Source: Marinihelvus fidelis
GTDB lineage: Bacteria > Pseudomonadota > Gammaproteobacteria > Xanthomonadales > SZUA-36
Direction: 5' to 3'
Assembly: GCF_008725655.1 (NCBI RefSeq)
Contig: NZ_VYXP01000011.1
Span: 1 to 64,000, forward strand
DNA: 64,000 nt
Shown: piece after piece, positions 28,160 to 36,587 of the stretch
How positions within the stretch are numbered: position 1 is the stretch's first letter
Layout of the letters: each line of letters starts with the position of its first letter
The notes under the pieces: model-generated
What the model was told of the DNA's origin: nothing
Seen by the model: the letters and a program-made list of their open reading frames with translations, nothing else
Databases searched by the model: none
Translations under genes and position numbers: made by a program

Positions 28160-29866
28160 CCCAATCCCAGCCTGCTGCTCTGCAGGGCGCTCGCGATGCA
28201 TCAGCAGCCACTCGGCATGCTCTTCCAGCGCCGCGCTGCCCACGGCTTTCAGTATGCGGCGCTTGGCCGCCAGGTCGGCGGCCGTATCCAGCAGTCGCCG
28301 GGCATTGCCGAAGACGCGGGCCATGAACTGGTATTGCTTGATCAGCTCCTTGTCGGCCTTCTTGTGCGAATAGGCATCGCGTACGCCGGCAATCAGCGGC
28401 AGGATACCCATCAGAATGAGCAGGAGCAGCGCCTGGTTGTCCTCCAGGCGGGTGCCAAACAGGCCCAGGAACACGGCCATACCGATACCCGTCCACAGCG
28501 CCACCGTACCCAGGATCACGGTGCGCCTGTAATTCTCTGATTTCACTTTCGACTTGGTGCCGTAATACGCCAGCTGGCCGCCGCTGATGCCGGGCTCGCC
28601 CACCCATTGCGCGGCCACCCAGTCCACCCAGCGGTCATCCGGGGGATCCTTTCGCTGCCGCCGCATGCTCGCCGAACGCATGACGTGCCGGATCCACACC
28701 AGGTCGACATCCTGCTTCTGCAGGAAATTGTCATAGGCAAACGCGACGTGATGCCGGTCGATCACGCCGGCCAGGTTCCACCACACCTGGACCCGCAACG
28801 CCTCGGCCAGCGCGCGGTAGTCGAGATACTTGCGGTGCCAGTCGCGCCGGTTACTGATCACATTCTGTACCGCACCGATGCCGAACAGCGCCAGGAACAC
28901 CACCACCATCCAGGCCTGCTCGATGAACTCGGAATAGACAATGAATACGATGCCCATCAGCACGGCCAGCACATGGTTCCACAACAGCATGTTCGAGTAG
29001 CGGCGCTGGAAATGCACCGCCAGCCAGTCTGCGTGTGCGTATAACCGGTCCGTAAACCGCACGCCCTCACCGATGGGCCAATCGGGCGAATCGCGCAGTA
29101 GCCCACCCGCCTCGCTCTCGAGTTCCTCGGCATACTTCTTCCGGTCCGCCTCGAACGCCTGCAATCGCTCCAGGCTGCGACGGTACTCCTCGGGCATCTG
29201 CGAGCCCGGCTGGCGCCCGAACCGCGACGTCACCCAGTAGCTGCTCAACGGTTCATACAACGGCCGCGGTGCGCCGCCTTCGCGTTGCCGCGAACAGACC
29301 AGGTGGTACACCAGGTCGTTCTCGTTATCGGCCAGCAGGTTCGGCGACTCATCCACCTCGATGAACCCCGGCATGGTCGCGTTCAGGTGGTAGTGCACCA
29401 CCGACGACGTGCCGCCCAGGGCATGGGTTTCCTTGCCATCCCACAGGGCCAGCAGGATTTCACTATGACTGGAAATGAACACGCCCAGCTGCGCGTAATG
29501 CAGGTTGCGGATATCCGGGTCAGTGCGGATCGCATCCGCAAAAGTACCCGCCACCGCCGGCAGTTCAATGACATCAGCGCGCCCAAGCAGGGCCTCGAAC
29601 CGCGCCCGCTCCCCGGCATCGGAGAAATCCCGCAGATACTCATCGCGCTCAAACGGCAGCACGGCGACCAGCTCAATGCCCAGTTCCAGCGCCACCTCGG
29701 CGGCGAGCTGGTCAGCACCCGTGGCCAGACCACTCAGCAATTCGAGTTCGATATCCGGGAAGGACTGGCTGAGCGACTGAATCCAGGACTTCAACGAGGC
29801 CCGCATGTTTTCCTCTTCGGCAACCAGGAGGTCCCTGTGCCCGGTTACGCCGATGGTCAGGCGCAT
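28157..29866 (-). CDS. SLOG-domain protein with C-terminal SLATT-like four-helix membrane module
   Basis: About 569 residues from ATG 29866, four bases after the TIR gene stop, so the two are almost certainly co-translated. The N-terminal part (about 1-190) is a SLOG/DprA-like Rossmann domain: GVTGHRD at 6-12, LLSGLATGADQLAAEVALELG near 43-63, SSHSEILLALWDG near 132-144 and GGTSSVVHY near 151. SLOG domains bind nucleotide ligands. The C-terminal half has helix pairs at about 292-338 and 449-496, split by the DYRALAEALRVQVWWNL element typical of SLATT/DUF4231 modules, proposed to form pores. No catalytic domain is seen. Likely role: ligand-gated membrane effector in conflict signalling; inferred. 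Confidence 0.75.
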   Translation of the reverse strand: MRLTIGVTGHRDLLVAEEENMRASLKSWIQSLSQSFPDIELELLSGLATGADQLAAEVALELGIELVAVLPFERDEYLRDFSDAGERARFEALLGRADVIELPAVAGTFADAIRTDPDIRNLHYAQLGVFISSHSEILLALWDGKETHALGGTSSVVHYHLNATMPGFIEVDESPNLLADNENDLVYHLVCSRQREGGAPRPLYEPLSSYWVTSRFGRQPGSQMPEEYRRSLERLQAFEADRKKYAEELESEAGGLLRDSPDWPIGEGVRFTDRLYAHADWLAVHFQRRYSNMLLWNHVLAVLMGIVFIVYSEFIEQAWMVVVFLALFGIGAVQNVISNRRDWHRKYLDYRALAEALRVQVWWNLAGVIDRHHVAFAYDNFLQKQDVDLVWIRHVMRSASMRRQRKDPPDDRWVDWVAAQWVGEPGISGGQLAYYGTKSKVKSENYRRTVILGTVALWTGIGMAVFLGLFGTRLEDNQALLLLILMGILPLIAGVRDAYSHKKADKELIKQYQFMARVFGNARRLLDTAADLAAKRRILKAVGSAALEEHAEWLLMHRERPAEQQAGIG

Positions 29867-29870
29867 GAGG

Positions 29871-31907
29871 CTACGATTCGCACAGACCTTCCATGTGGCA
29901 GAAATCCAGATACATCGGGTGACGATACCCCCTTTCTGCCAGGTACTCGGCGTGGCGGACGGCGACACTCCGTCGCCCCTGGATTACCGCCAAACGGGTG
30001 GCGACATCCACGTCGCGACAGTCCCCGGATTCCGGGTTGGGCCGAATTCCCAATGCGGCAATCTCCGGGAACGCGCTTTCGAGCGGCTCCTCGACGTAGA
30101 CCTTCCACGCCCATCTTGCGGTGATGAACTCTCTAATCTCTTTGGCATCCAGTTCACGTTCTCCAAGCAACTCACTGAATCCGGAAAACGTGCTGGCGAG
30201 CCAGAGCCGTGCTTCTTCGTTGCGCCCCAGCCCCCCACTGATCAGGCCCGCGCGCAGTCTCAACTCGATCGGCACACGGTCTTCACCTTCCCCTTCCGCA
30301 CTGGTATCCAGCTTTGAAGTCTCGATCAACGCCAGGTAACTGGACAGCCCTTCTTCCGCCCGTCCGGTCCAGACATCAATATCGGCCAGCCTCATGCGGT
30401 GCCTGTTGATATTGGAAACCAGCGCCTTGTTGGTCGGGTCCGTGATGAGCATGGCCTGCATGACACTGTCTGCTTGCTCGACCAGGGATCTCGCCCCTTC
30501 GATGTTACCGGCCATCAACTCCAGGCTCGAAGCACCGAAGTAGCGATAGGCCAACTGTCTTTTCAGGAAGTTGTTCGCCGGCTCTGCGCCAGAGGCCCGG
30601 GCCGCGTTCCGTACGGCCTCATCGTGCGCCTCCCTTGCCAGGGAGTACTCGCAGCTCAGGGTCCGGGCTTCTGCGAGCCAGGACATGAGCGTGGAATAGT
30701 GTCCAACGATATCGTTCCGGTCGGTTGCGACCATGACCGTGTCGGCCGTACTCACCGCTTCTTCGATCAGTTGAGCGGCACTGCGAGCCTTACTCGCGTC
30801 CGTGCTCATTTCCAGGATAGCCAGGTTCTGTAAAGCCCAGACATGCTCCATCCGGTACTCGAGATCATCCGGCACGAGTGCAGACAAGCGCCTTGCAACC
30901 TGTTCGTAGGCCTCGGCAGGCCCCCTCGCCGCAGCAAAATCATCAGCGATGAAAGGCACCAGCCCTTCAAAAAAGTGCGCCTGCGAAAGCTCAAAAACGA
31001 TGTTCGCGGTGTCCGGGTGCCACTGGTCAAGCTGTTCCAGGAGTTCCCTCGATTGCCGGAAATAACTCAAGGCCTCTTCCGGCCGGCCCTGTTGGCGGTT
31101 GACCGAGCCCATCTGGCGCAGAATCAGCGCGACCTGGGTCGCTGACTCCGGTGTCAGCTTCCGTGGGTCGAGGCCCTCGTATGCATCCAGCACCGCGTCG
31201 ATCATCTTGCGCTGGGTTTCGAGGTCGACGACGTTCTTGATATCGCCGCCAAGCGTGGCCATCGTGCCGGCGATGTCCTCGGACCGCTGTCGCTCGCGGC
31301 GCTCGGAAAGAACTGCCGAACCCGTGACCAGGATCAGCAACAGTGCCAGCGCCCCGGCCAGCCCCGCCGTCAGCTGGCGCTTCCTGCGCCTCTGGTGATC
31401 TCGGTTACGCAGGTCCTCGAGCCGTGTACCCAACAGGGCAGCAAGTAGTTTGAGCTTTGCGAGCCGTTTACCATCGGCCCAGGGGCGAACATCGACGGCC
31501 AGGGGTTCGGCTTCCGCGACACCTTCGAACAATGCGGGCGGGAAGCAGGCGTCATTGGCATCCAGCTCGGGCGTCCCATCGACGATGACGCAGAAAATCC
31601 GGTCGCCGCGGCCCAGTTCCCTGAATCGTCGCACCTCCTCGTTGACCCAGCGCGAAGCCGCTGCCGCAGGCGAACAGAGCACCACCAGGTTTTCCGACTG
31701 CACCAGTGCCGCCTCTATGGCCTCGCTCAGCGCGGGGCCCGCAACCAGCTCATCACGGTCCCGAAATACGGTTCCCAACTGCGAAGGAGCGGCGCCCCCA
31801 CTCGCGGCCAACCGCCGTGGCATCCGGTAAGACTCGAGCGCGCGATGCAGCCAACGCGCCCACTTTTCATCGGCATGCGCGTAGCTGAGAAACGCCTTGT
31901 AACGCAT
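29871..31907 (-). CDS. TIR-domain protein with transmembrane helix and TPR-like repeats
   Basis: About 678 residues from ATG 31907 (a TTG at 31916 would add three). The TIR domain (1-115) shows KAFLSYAHAD, FRDRDELVAGPALSEAIEAAL and VVLCSPAAAASRWVNEEVRRF. Glu90 or Glu91 after the Trp is the position of the catalytic Glu of TIR NADases. A basic stretch (RRRKR, 173-177) precedes one helix (178-200). The rest (about 210-678) is alpha-helical with TPR-like repeats (MGSVNRQQGRPEEALSYFRQ), probably the sensing part outside the membrane. Next gene: SLOG-SLATT. The arrangement suggests stress or phage sensing coupled to NAD-derived signalling; inferred from families. Confidence 0.85.
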   Translation of the reverse strand: MRYKAFLSYAHADEKWARWLHRALESYRMPRRLAASGGAAPSQLGTVFRDRDELVAGPALSEAIEAALVQSENLVVLCSPAAAASRWVNEEVRRFRELGRGDRIFCVIVDGTPELDANDACFPPALFEGVAEAEPLAVDVRPWADGKRLAKLKLLAALLGTRLEDLRNRDHQRRRKRQLTAGLAGALALLLILVTGSAVLSERRERQRSEDIAGTMATLGGDIKNVVDLETQRKMIDAVLDAYEGLDPRKLTPESATQVALILRQMGSVNRQQGRPEEALSYFRQSRELLEQLDQWHPDTANIVFELSQAHFFEGLVPFIADDFAAARGPAEAYEQVARRLSALVPDDLEYRMEHVWALQNLAILEMSTDASKARSAAQLIEEAVSTADTVMVATDRNDIVGHYSTLMSWLAEARTLSCEYSLAREAHDEAVRNAARASGAEPANNFLKRQLAYRYFGASSLELMAGNIEGARSLVEQADSVMQAMLITDPTNKALVSNINRHRMRLADIDVWTGRAEEGLSSYLALIETSKLDTSAEGEGEDRVPIELRLRAGLISGGLGRNEEARLWLASTFSGFSELLGERELDAKEIREFITARWAWKVYVEEPLESAFPEIAALGIRPNPESGDCRDVDVATRLAVIQGRRSVAVRHAEYLAERGYRHPMYLDFCHMEGLCES

Positions 31908-31923
31908 CGTCGTCAACAGCGGT

Positions 31924-31947
31924 GTGGCGGGCCAACAGGCCCGCCAC
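31924..31947. promoter_or_regulatory. Perfect 10-bp hairpin just upstream of the TIR gene
   Basis: GTGGCGGGCC and GGCCCGCCAC pair around a 4-base loop, ending 17 bases before the TIR start codon and 15 bases after the lipoprotein stop. It can attenuate read-through from the lipoprotein gene or mask the TIR ribosome site. No T-run follows. Confidence 0.55.
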
Positions 31948-31961
31948 CTACGATGCAGTGA

Positions 31962-32522
31962 TCAGTGGTTAATCCCGGTGCCATCGTTCTCCCAGGGCGG
32001 GTCCAGCCAGAGGCATTCTTCGGAGCCGTCGGTGGGGCACGCCTGGATGTTGTAGAAATAGTCCGCTTTCGTCCTGTTCAGGTCGACAACCTGGAACTCG
32101 TCCAGTGGGGAACCCAACTGGGCAAGATCGATCCAGCCGTTGGCATCGGGGGAAACCTCGAGATTGTTCCGGGCGGCCGTAAAGTCACTCATGCCGGCAG
32201 CTGACAGTTTGCAGGTTTCCGGCTTGGAGGAGCCATCGCAGATGGTCATCGCGGATAGCGTCCACTGGTTGGATTGCAGCAGGCGGAACGTCACCAGCCC
32301 GGTCTTGCCTTCGCCGACGCGTACACAACCCACCTTGTTGTTGGGATTCTTGCAGCGGTTGTTGGCTCCAGACAGGATGCCCAGTTCCTTGGGATTGCCC
32401 TTGACCTGGAGCTTGACCTCCTGGACTTCAACGCCGCCGGCGCCGTTCGGAGCGGGTTGGGCCATGCAGGCGCTCAACACGAGCATGGTACTGATTGCCG
32501 TGACAATTTTCGTGGTTCTCAT
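31962..32522 (-). CDS. Lipoprotein of unknown function
   Basis: A 186-residue lipoprotein: a signal peptide with lipobox LSAC (Cys about 19) starts at ATG 32522, which has GAGGAGG seven bases upstream. The mature part has six cysteines in pairs (NRCKNPNNKVGCVRVGEG, TICDGSSKPETCKL, QACPTDGSEECLW), probably disulfides in the periplasm or outer surface. I do not recognise the family. It is 45 bp upstream of the TIR gene on the same strand, so it may share its promoter; a hairpin lies between them. Confidence 0.75.
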   Translation of the reverse strand: MRTTKIVTAISTMLVLSACMAQPAPNGAGGVEVQEVKLQVKGNPKELGILSGANNRCKNPNNKVGCVRVGEGKTGLVTFRLLQSNQWTLSAMTICDGSSKPETCKLSAAGMSDFTAARNNLEVSPDANGWIDLAQLGSPLDEFQVVDLNRTKADYFYNIQACPTDGSEECLWLDPPWENDGTGINH

Positions 32523-32548
32523 TGGGTTTCCTCCTCGTTCCCCTGCCC

Positions 32549-32590
32549 GGCCGGTAGCGGTGCACCGGCCACGTAAACTGGCATGCCAGT
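32549..32590. promoter_or_regulatory. Two dyads in the divergent promoter region of the lipoprotein-TIR cassette
   Basis: ACTGGCATGCCAGT (32577-32590) is a perfect 14-bp palindrome, and GGCCGGT/ACCGGCC (32549-32570) is a 7-bp dyad. They lie 27-68 bp upstream of the lipoprotein start, where a repressor would act. The next 60 bp toward ycgL are AT-rich compared with the neighbourhood. Confidence 0.45.
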
Positions 32591-32703
32591 CTAATTCGCA
32601 CTTAAAATAGCAGAATCGGGAGTCATGGTTGATGTTATTCCCATGAAATTTTTGGAAAAAACGTGGCCAGGACGCTCCCGTTCCCGCGCGTAGAGAGATT
32701 GCC

Positions 32704-32982
32704 ATGAAGTGCACCGTTTTTAAGTCGACCCGGCGCGACTACACCTACCTATACCTGCGAGATGACCTGGAGTTGGAAGATATTCCGGAGGAACTGCGGC
32801 AACTGCTGGGCGACACCGCGGAGATCATGACGCTGGAGCTTTCGGCGGACAGGCCACTGGCCCAGGAAAACGTTGAATCTGTGATCGCCAACCTCGAGAC
32901 CGAGGGCTATCACCTGCAGTTGCCGCCGAAGGATGACCCCAGTGGCTGGCTGGACCTGCCGTCGGCCAAGGAGACGAAATGA
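32704..32982 (+). CDS. ycgL: YcgL domain-containing protein
   Basis: A 92-residue protein with the family pattern MKCTVFKSTRRDYTYLYL at the start, VPEELL-like IPEELRQLLGD, the MTLELSADRPLAQENVESVIANLETEGYHLQLPP core, and the usual length (about 95). Structure of E. coli YcgL is known, function is not. It overlaps the next gene by 4 bp (ATGA) and is divergent from the lipoprotein-TIR-SLATT cassette. Confidence 0.85.
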   Translation: MKCTVFKSTRRDYTYLYLRDDLELEDIPEELRQLLGDTAEIMTLELSADRPLAQENVESVIANLETEGYHLQLPPKDDPSGWLDLPSAKETK

Positions 32983-33278
32983 TGCGAAAGGCGTTGACGA
33001 TGTTGTTGGTGGCCGCGGTGCCGGTGGCCGTTCTGCTGGCCTTGTCGCCGGCGCTGGTGGCGCAGACCACGCTAGCGGCGTGTACGGAATCGATCACGTT
33101 GTTCGAGGATGTATCGCGGTTCGGGCGCAAGAACAGTGCCGCGAAGAACATGACCGAAACCCACCAGCAGATGGCAGCCGAGGGCTGGTCGTTTGTCGAC
33201 CAGGAAGTGCTGTATGAGAACGCCGACCTGGAAGGGTTTTACCTGACCTACACGCGGCCCGCGGCCTGCCCGGTCTGA
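32979..33278 (+). CDS. Small exported protein of unknown function
   Basis: 99 residues with a clear signal peptide (MMRKALTMLLVAAVPVAVLLALSPALVAQ). The mature part is about 70 residues with two cysteines (ACTES, RPAACPV) that could form a disulfide, and a polar core (SRFGRKNSAAKNMTETHQQM, GWSFVDQEVLYENADLEGFYLTY). I do not recognise it. The 4-bp overlap with ycgL shows it is a real, co-translated gene. It resembles small secreted DUF4177-like proteins in pattern (GWSFVDQ, FYLTYTR), a weak similarity only. Confidence 0.65.
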   Translation: MMRKALTMLLVAAVPVAVLLALSPALVAQTTLAACTESITLFEDVSRFGRKNSAAKNMTETHQQMAAEGWSFVDQEVLYENADLEGFYLTYTRPAACPV

Positions 33279-33296
33279 CGGCCGGCCGCGGCCGAT

Positions 33297-34259
33297 TCAG
33301 GCCAGGCGGTTCATCGGTGTGCCGCGCTCGAACGCGCGGATAACTTTCACCAGCTGGTCGACCAGGGCCTGGCGGGCGGTGATGCTGGCCCAGGCGTTGT
33401 GCGGGGTCAGCAGCAGGTTGGGGATGTCGTCGGCCAGCAGGGGGTGATCGGGCGGCGGTGGTTCCTGGCTGAGCACGTCCACGCCGGCGCCGGCGATGTC
33501 GCCGTTTCGCAGCGCGTTGGCCAGGGCCATTTCATCGACGATGCCGCCACGGGCGGTGTTGATCAGGATGGCGCGTTTCTTCATCGCGCCGAGCACCGTC
33601 GCGTCGATCATGTGACGGGTGTCGGGGGTCAGCGGGCAGTGCAGTGTCAGCACATCGGCGCTGCGGATCACGTCCATGAAGGCCAGGCGGCTGGGGCGTG
33701 GTGATTTTCCGCGCCGCTCGCCCACCAGGATGTTCATGCCCAGCGCACGGGCCCTTGCCGCCACGGCGCGGCCCAGGTTGCCGTATCCGATCACGCCCAG
33801 TGACAACTGCGAGAGCTCGCGGATGGGCTGGTCGTGCAATGAAAAACGCCCGGATTCTGTCCACTCACCGGATCGGGCGCGGTTCACGTAGAAGGCCTGG
33901 TGGGTGACCAGGTTGAGCACCATGGCCAGCACGTGCTGGGCCAGGGAGTCGCTGCAGTAGTCGCGCACGTTGCAGACCACCACGCCGCGCTCACGGGCGG
34001 CCTCCAGGTCGACGTTGTCGGCGCCGGTGGCGGCGATCGCGACCAGTTTCAGGCCGGGTGCGGCATCGAGTTCGGCGGCGCCGATGCGAACCTTGTTGGT
34101 GATGACAATGTTGGCGCCGCGCAGGCGGGCGGCGGTGTCTTCGGGCGCGGTCAGGTCGTGCAGGCGCCATTCCGGCAGGATACGGTCAAGCGCGTCCAGG
34201 CGCAGGTCGCCGTTGTCGACGGTTGAGCGGTCCAGGAAGACCCCGGTGCGGAGATTCAC
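33297..34259 (-). CDS. D-2-hydroxyacid dehydrogenase, NAD(P)-dependent
   Basis: A 320-residue dehydrogenase of the glycerate/lactate/phosphoglycerate family, interconverting a 2-oxoacid (hydroxypyruvate or glyoxylate are candidates) and its D-hydroxyacid. Nucleotide fold GVIGYGNLGRAVAARA near 154-169; catalytic Arg in NTARGG, Glu in LSQEPPPPDHPL, and His in LTPHNAW are all present. Last gene of a minus-strand run after exbD (55 bp gap); the preceding glmUS genes give no clue to the substrate. Confidence 0.88.
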   Translation of the reverse strand: MNLRTGVFLDRSTVDNGDLRLDALDRILPEWRLHDLTAPEDTAARLRGANIVITNKVRIGAAELDAAPGLKLVAIAATGADNVDLEAARERGVVVCNVRDYCSDSLAQHVLAMVLNLVTHQAFYVNRARSGEWTESGRFSLHDQPIRELSQLSLGVIGYGNLGRAVAARARALGMNILVGERRGKSPRPSRLAFMDVIRSADVLTLHCPLTPDTRHMIDATVLGAMKKRAILINTARGGIVDEMALANALRNGDIAGAGVDVLSQEPPPPDHPLLADDIPNLLLTPHNAWASITARQALVDQLVKVIRAFERGTPMNRLA

Positions 34260-34314
34260 GCGTGACGGCTCCCGCCCGGGCGCTGGCCGCGGGGGCGGGC
34301 CGCGCGGTGCTTGG

Positions 34315-34722
34315 TCATTGCTGGGTGGTGGTGGCGACGTTGACGCTGGCGATATTCACGGCCTTGGCCGCGTTCAGCACGGTGACCAGCGCGTCGGTCT
34401 CGGCATCCGGGTGCGAGGCCACGATCAGCGGCGAATCCGGTTTCTCCGCCTTCTGGCGTTCCAGGTTGGCCTGCACGGCCTTCGGCTCCAGGATGCGGCC
34501 CTGCAGGCTGATGTTGCTGCTGCCGTCGATTTTCACCACGATCGGGCCCTTCTTCTGCTCCACTTCCTTGGGCGGAGCCGTCGACGGACGCGACACTTCC
34601 AGGCCCTTCTCCTTGACGAAGGACGTGGTGACGATGAAGAAAATCAACATGATAAAGACGATGTCCAGCATCGGCGTGATGTTGATTTCGGCTTCTTCCT
34701 CGCCGCGATGTCTTCTGCGCAT
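34315..34722 (-). CDS. exbD: ExbD/TolR family biopolymer transport protein
   Basis: A 135-residue single-span protein. The N-terminal part INITPMLDIVFIMLIFFIVTTSFV includes the conserved Asp of the proton channel. A periplasmic domain follows (VVKIDGSSNISLQGRILEP, LIVASHPDAETDALVTVL). ExbD works with ExbB and TonB to power outer-membrane receptors. No exbB or tonB is next to it in this window, which is unusual. It lies 26 bp downstream of glmS on the same strand. Confidence 0.9.
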   Translation of the reverse strand: MRRRHRGEEEAEINITPMLDIVFIMLIFFIVTTSFVKEKGLEVSRPSTAPPKEVEQKKGPIVVKIDGSSNISLQGRILEPKAVQANLERQKAEKPDSPLIVASHPDAETDALVTVLNAAKAVNIASVNVATTTQQ

Positions 34723-34748
34723 GAACCTATTCCTCGTAAATCGTCCGG

Positions 34749-36581
34749 CTATTCTACCGTGACACTCTTGGCCAGGTTGCGTGGCTGGTCCACGTCGGTG
34801 CCGCGAACGACGGCGACATGATACGCCAGAAGCTGCAGCGGCACCGTCATCACCACCGGCGCCAGGAACGGGCCGCCGGTCTCCACGCTCATAATATGAC
34901 CATGGCGCTCGTGAAAGTTCGCCGCGACCCGGCTGTCGGCGATCACGTAGAGCTGCCCGCCGCGGGCCTGCACTTCCTCGATGTTGCTGACCAGTTTCTG
35001 CAGCAGTGCGTCGTTGGGGGCGACCGCCACCACCGGCATGTCGCGGTCCACCAGCGCCAGCGGGCCGTGCTTAAGCTCGCCGGCGGCGTAGGCTTCCGCG
35101 TGGATGTATGAGATTTCCTTGAGCTTGAGCGCGCCTTCCATGGCGATCGGGTAATGACCGCCGCGGCCCAGGAACAGGGCGTGCTGCCTGTTGACGAAAT
35201 GCGTCGACAGCTCGCGGATCTCTTCGTCCAGGTCGAGCGCACGGTTGAGCAGGTCCGGCAGGTGGTGCAGGTCGTCGACCGCGGCCTCGTAAACCGCCTT
35301 GTCCATGCCGCGCACACGGCCCAGTTCCAGCAAAAGCAACTGCAGCGCCACCAGCTGGGTCGTGAACGCCTTCGTCGAGGCCACGCCGATTTCCGGGCCG
35401 GCACGGGTCATCAGTACCAGCTCCGCCTCGCGGACAATGGAGCTCTCCGGCACGTTGCAGATGGCCAGGGTGGCCAGGTAGCCCGATGCCTTCGCGTGTC
35501 GCAGTGCCGCCAGGGTATCGGCGGTCTCTCCCGACTGCGAAATGGTCACGAACAGGCAGTCGTCCGGCACCACCGGTGAGCGATAGCGGTACTCGCTGGC
35601 CACTTCCACCTGGCAGGGGATGCCGGCCGTTTCCTCGATCTGGTAACGCGCCACCAGCCCGGCGTGGAACGCCGTGCCGCAGGCGACGATGTGGACATTT
35701 CGTACGCGCGCCAGCATCTCCTCGGCGCCAACGCCGAAGATGTTGGGCAGTACGCGGTTCACGCCCAGGCGGCCCTCCAGCGTCTCGGCCACGGCCCGGG
35801 GCTGCTCGTGGATTTCCTTGAGCATGTAGTGGTCGTAGTCGCCACGCTGGACCGCATCGGCGTTCATTTCCGCGATCTTGACCGGCCGCTCGACGGCGTG
35901 ACCGTCGCGGTCAAAGACCTGGTGCGAGTCCGGGTCGATGGCCACCACGTCGCCTTCTTCCAGGTAGACAAATTGCCGGGTCTCGGCCAACAGGGGGTAG
36001 ATATCCGAGGCCAGAAACTGCTCGCCCTCACCCAGGCCCAGCACCATCGGGCTGCCGCGTCGTGCACCGACCACCCGGCCGGGCTCGTCCGCGCTGACCA
36101 CGGCGATGGCGAAGGCGCCCTCGAGCCGTTCGACCGCGCTGCGCACGGCTTCCAGCAGGGACTGGCCGGCATCCAGGTAGTGCGCCACCAGGTGCACCAT
36201 GACCTCGGTGTCGGTTTCGGAGGTGAACTCGCGACCCTCGGCCGCCAGCTCCGCGCGCAGCGCCTCGTGGTTCTCGATGATGCCGTTGTGGACCAGCCCT
36301 ACGCGCTCTCCCGAAAGCATCGGGTGGGCGTTGCGGTCACTGGGCACGCCGTGGGTGGCCCAGCGGGTGTGGGCGATGCCGCAATGGCCCGCCAGCGGCT
36401 GTTCCCGGAGCAGTGTTTCCAGCGCGCCAACCTTGCCCATGATGCGGCGGCGCTCGATCACCTCGTTGCGCTGCAGCGCGACCCCCGCGGAATCGTAGCC
36501 GCGGTATTCCAGTGACTTCAGGCCGGCAATCAGCACCGGGACAACGTCCCGGCTGGCCGTCATGGCGACGATTCCGCACAT
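34749..36581 (-). CDS. glmS: Glutamine-fructose-6-phosphate aminotransferase (isomerizing)
   Basis: A 610-residue GlmS making glucosamine-6-phosphate from fructose-6-phosphate and glutamine, the first step to UDP-GlcNAc for peptidoglycan and lipopolysaccharide. Cys2 of MCGIVA is the glutamine amidotransferase nucleophile; HTRWATHG and GGHSTGW-like HNGIIEN mark the N-terminal domain. Two SIS domains follow (SQSGETADTLAAL near 348-360, and ELKHGPLAL), and the C-terminus is AKSVTVE. It is 6 bp after glmU, so both are one operon. No glmS ribozyme is visible or expected in this phylum. Confidence 0.96.
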   Translation of the reverse strand: MCGIVAMTASRDVVPVLIAGLKSLEYRGYDSAGVALQRNEVIERRRIMGKVGALETLLREQPLAGHCGIAHTRWATHGVPSDRNAHPMLSGERVGLVHNGIIENHEALRAELAAEGREFTSETDTEVMVHLVAHYLDAGQSLLEAVRSAVERLEGAFAIAVVSADEPGRVVGARRGSPMVLGLGEGEQFLASDIYPLLAETRQFVYLEEGDVVAIDPDSHQVFDRDGHAVERPVKIAEMNADAVQRGDYDHYMLKEIHEQPRAVAETLEGRLGVNRVLPNIFGVGAEEMLARVRNVHIVACGTAFHAGLVARYQIEETAGIPCQVEVASEYRYRSPVVPDDCLFVTISQSGETADTLAALRHAKASGYLATLAICNVPESSIVREAELVLMTRAGPEIGVASTKAFTTQLVALQLLLLELGRVRGMDKAVYEAAVDDLHHLPDLLNRALDLDEEIRELSTHFVNRQHALFLGRGGHYPIAMEGALKLKEISYIHAEAYAAGELKHGPLALVDRDMPVVAVAPNDALLQKLVSNIEEVQARGGQLYVIADSRVAANFHERHGHIMSVETGGPFLAPVVMTVPLQLLAYHVAVVRGTDVDQPRNLAKSVTVE

Positions 36582-36587
36582 GGGCCG

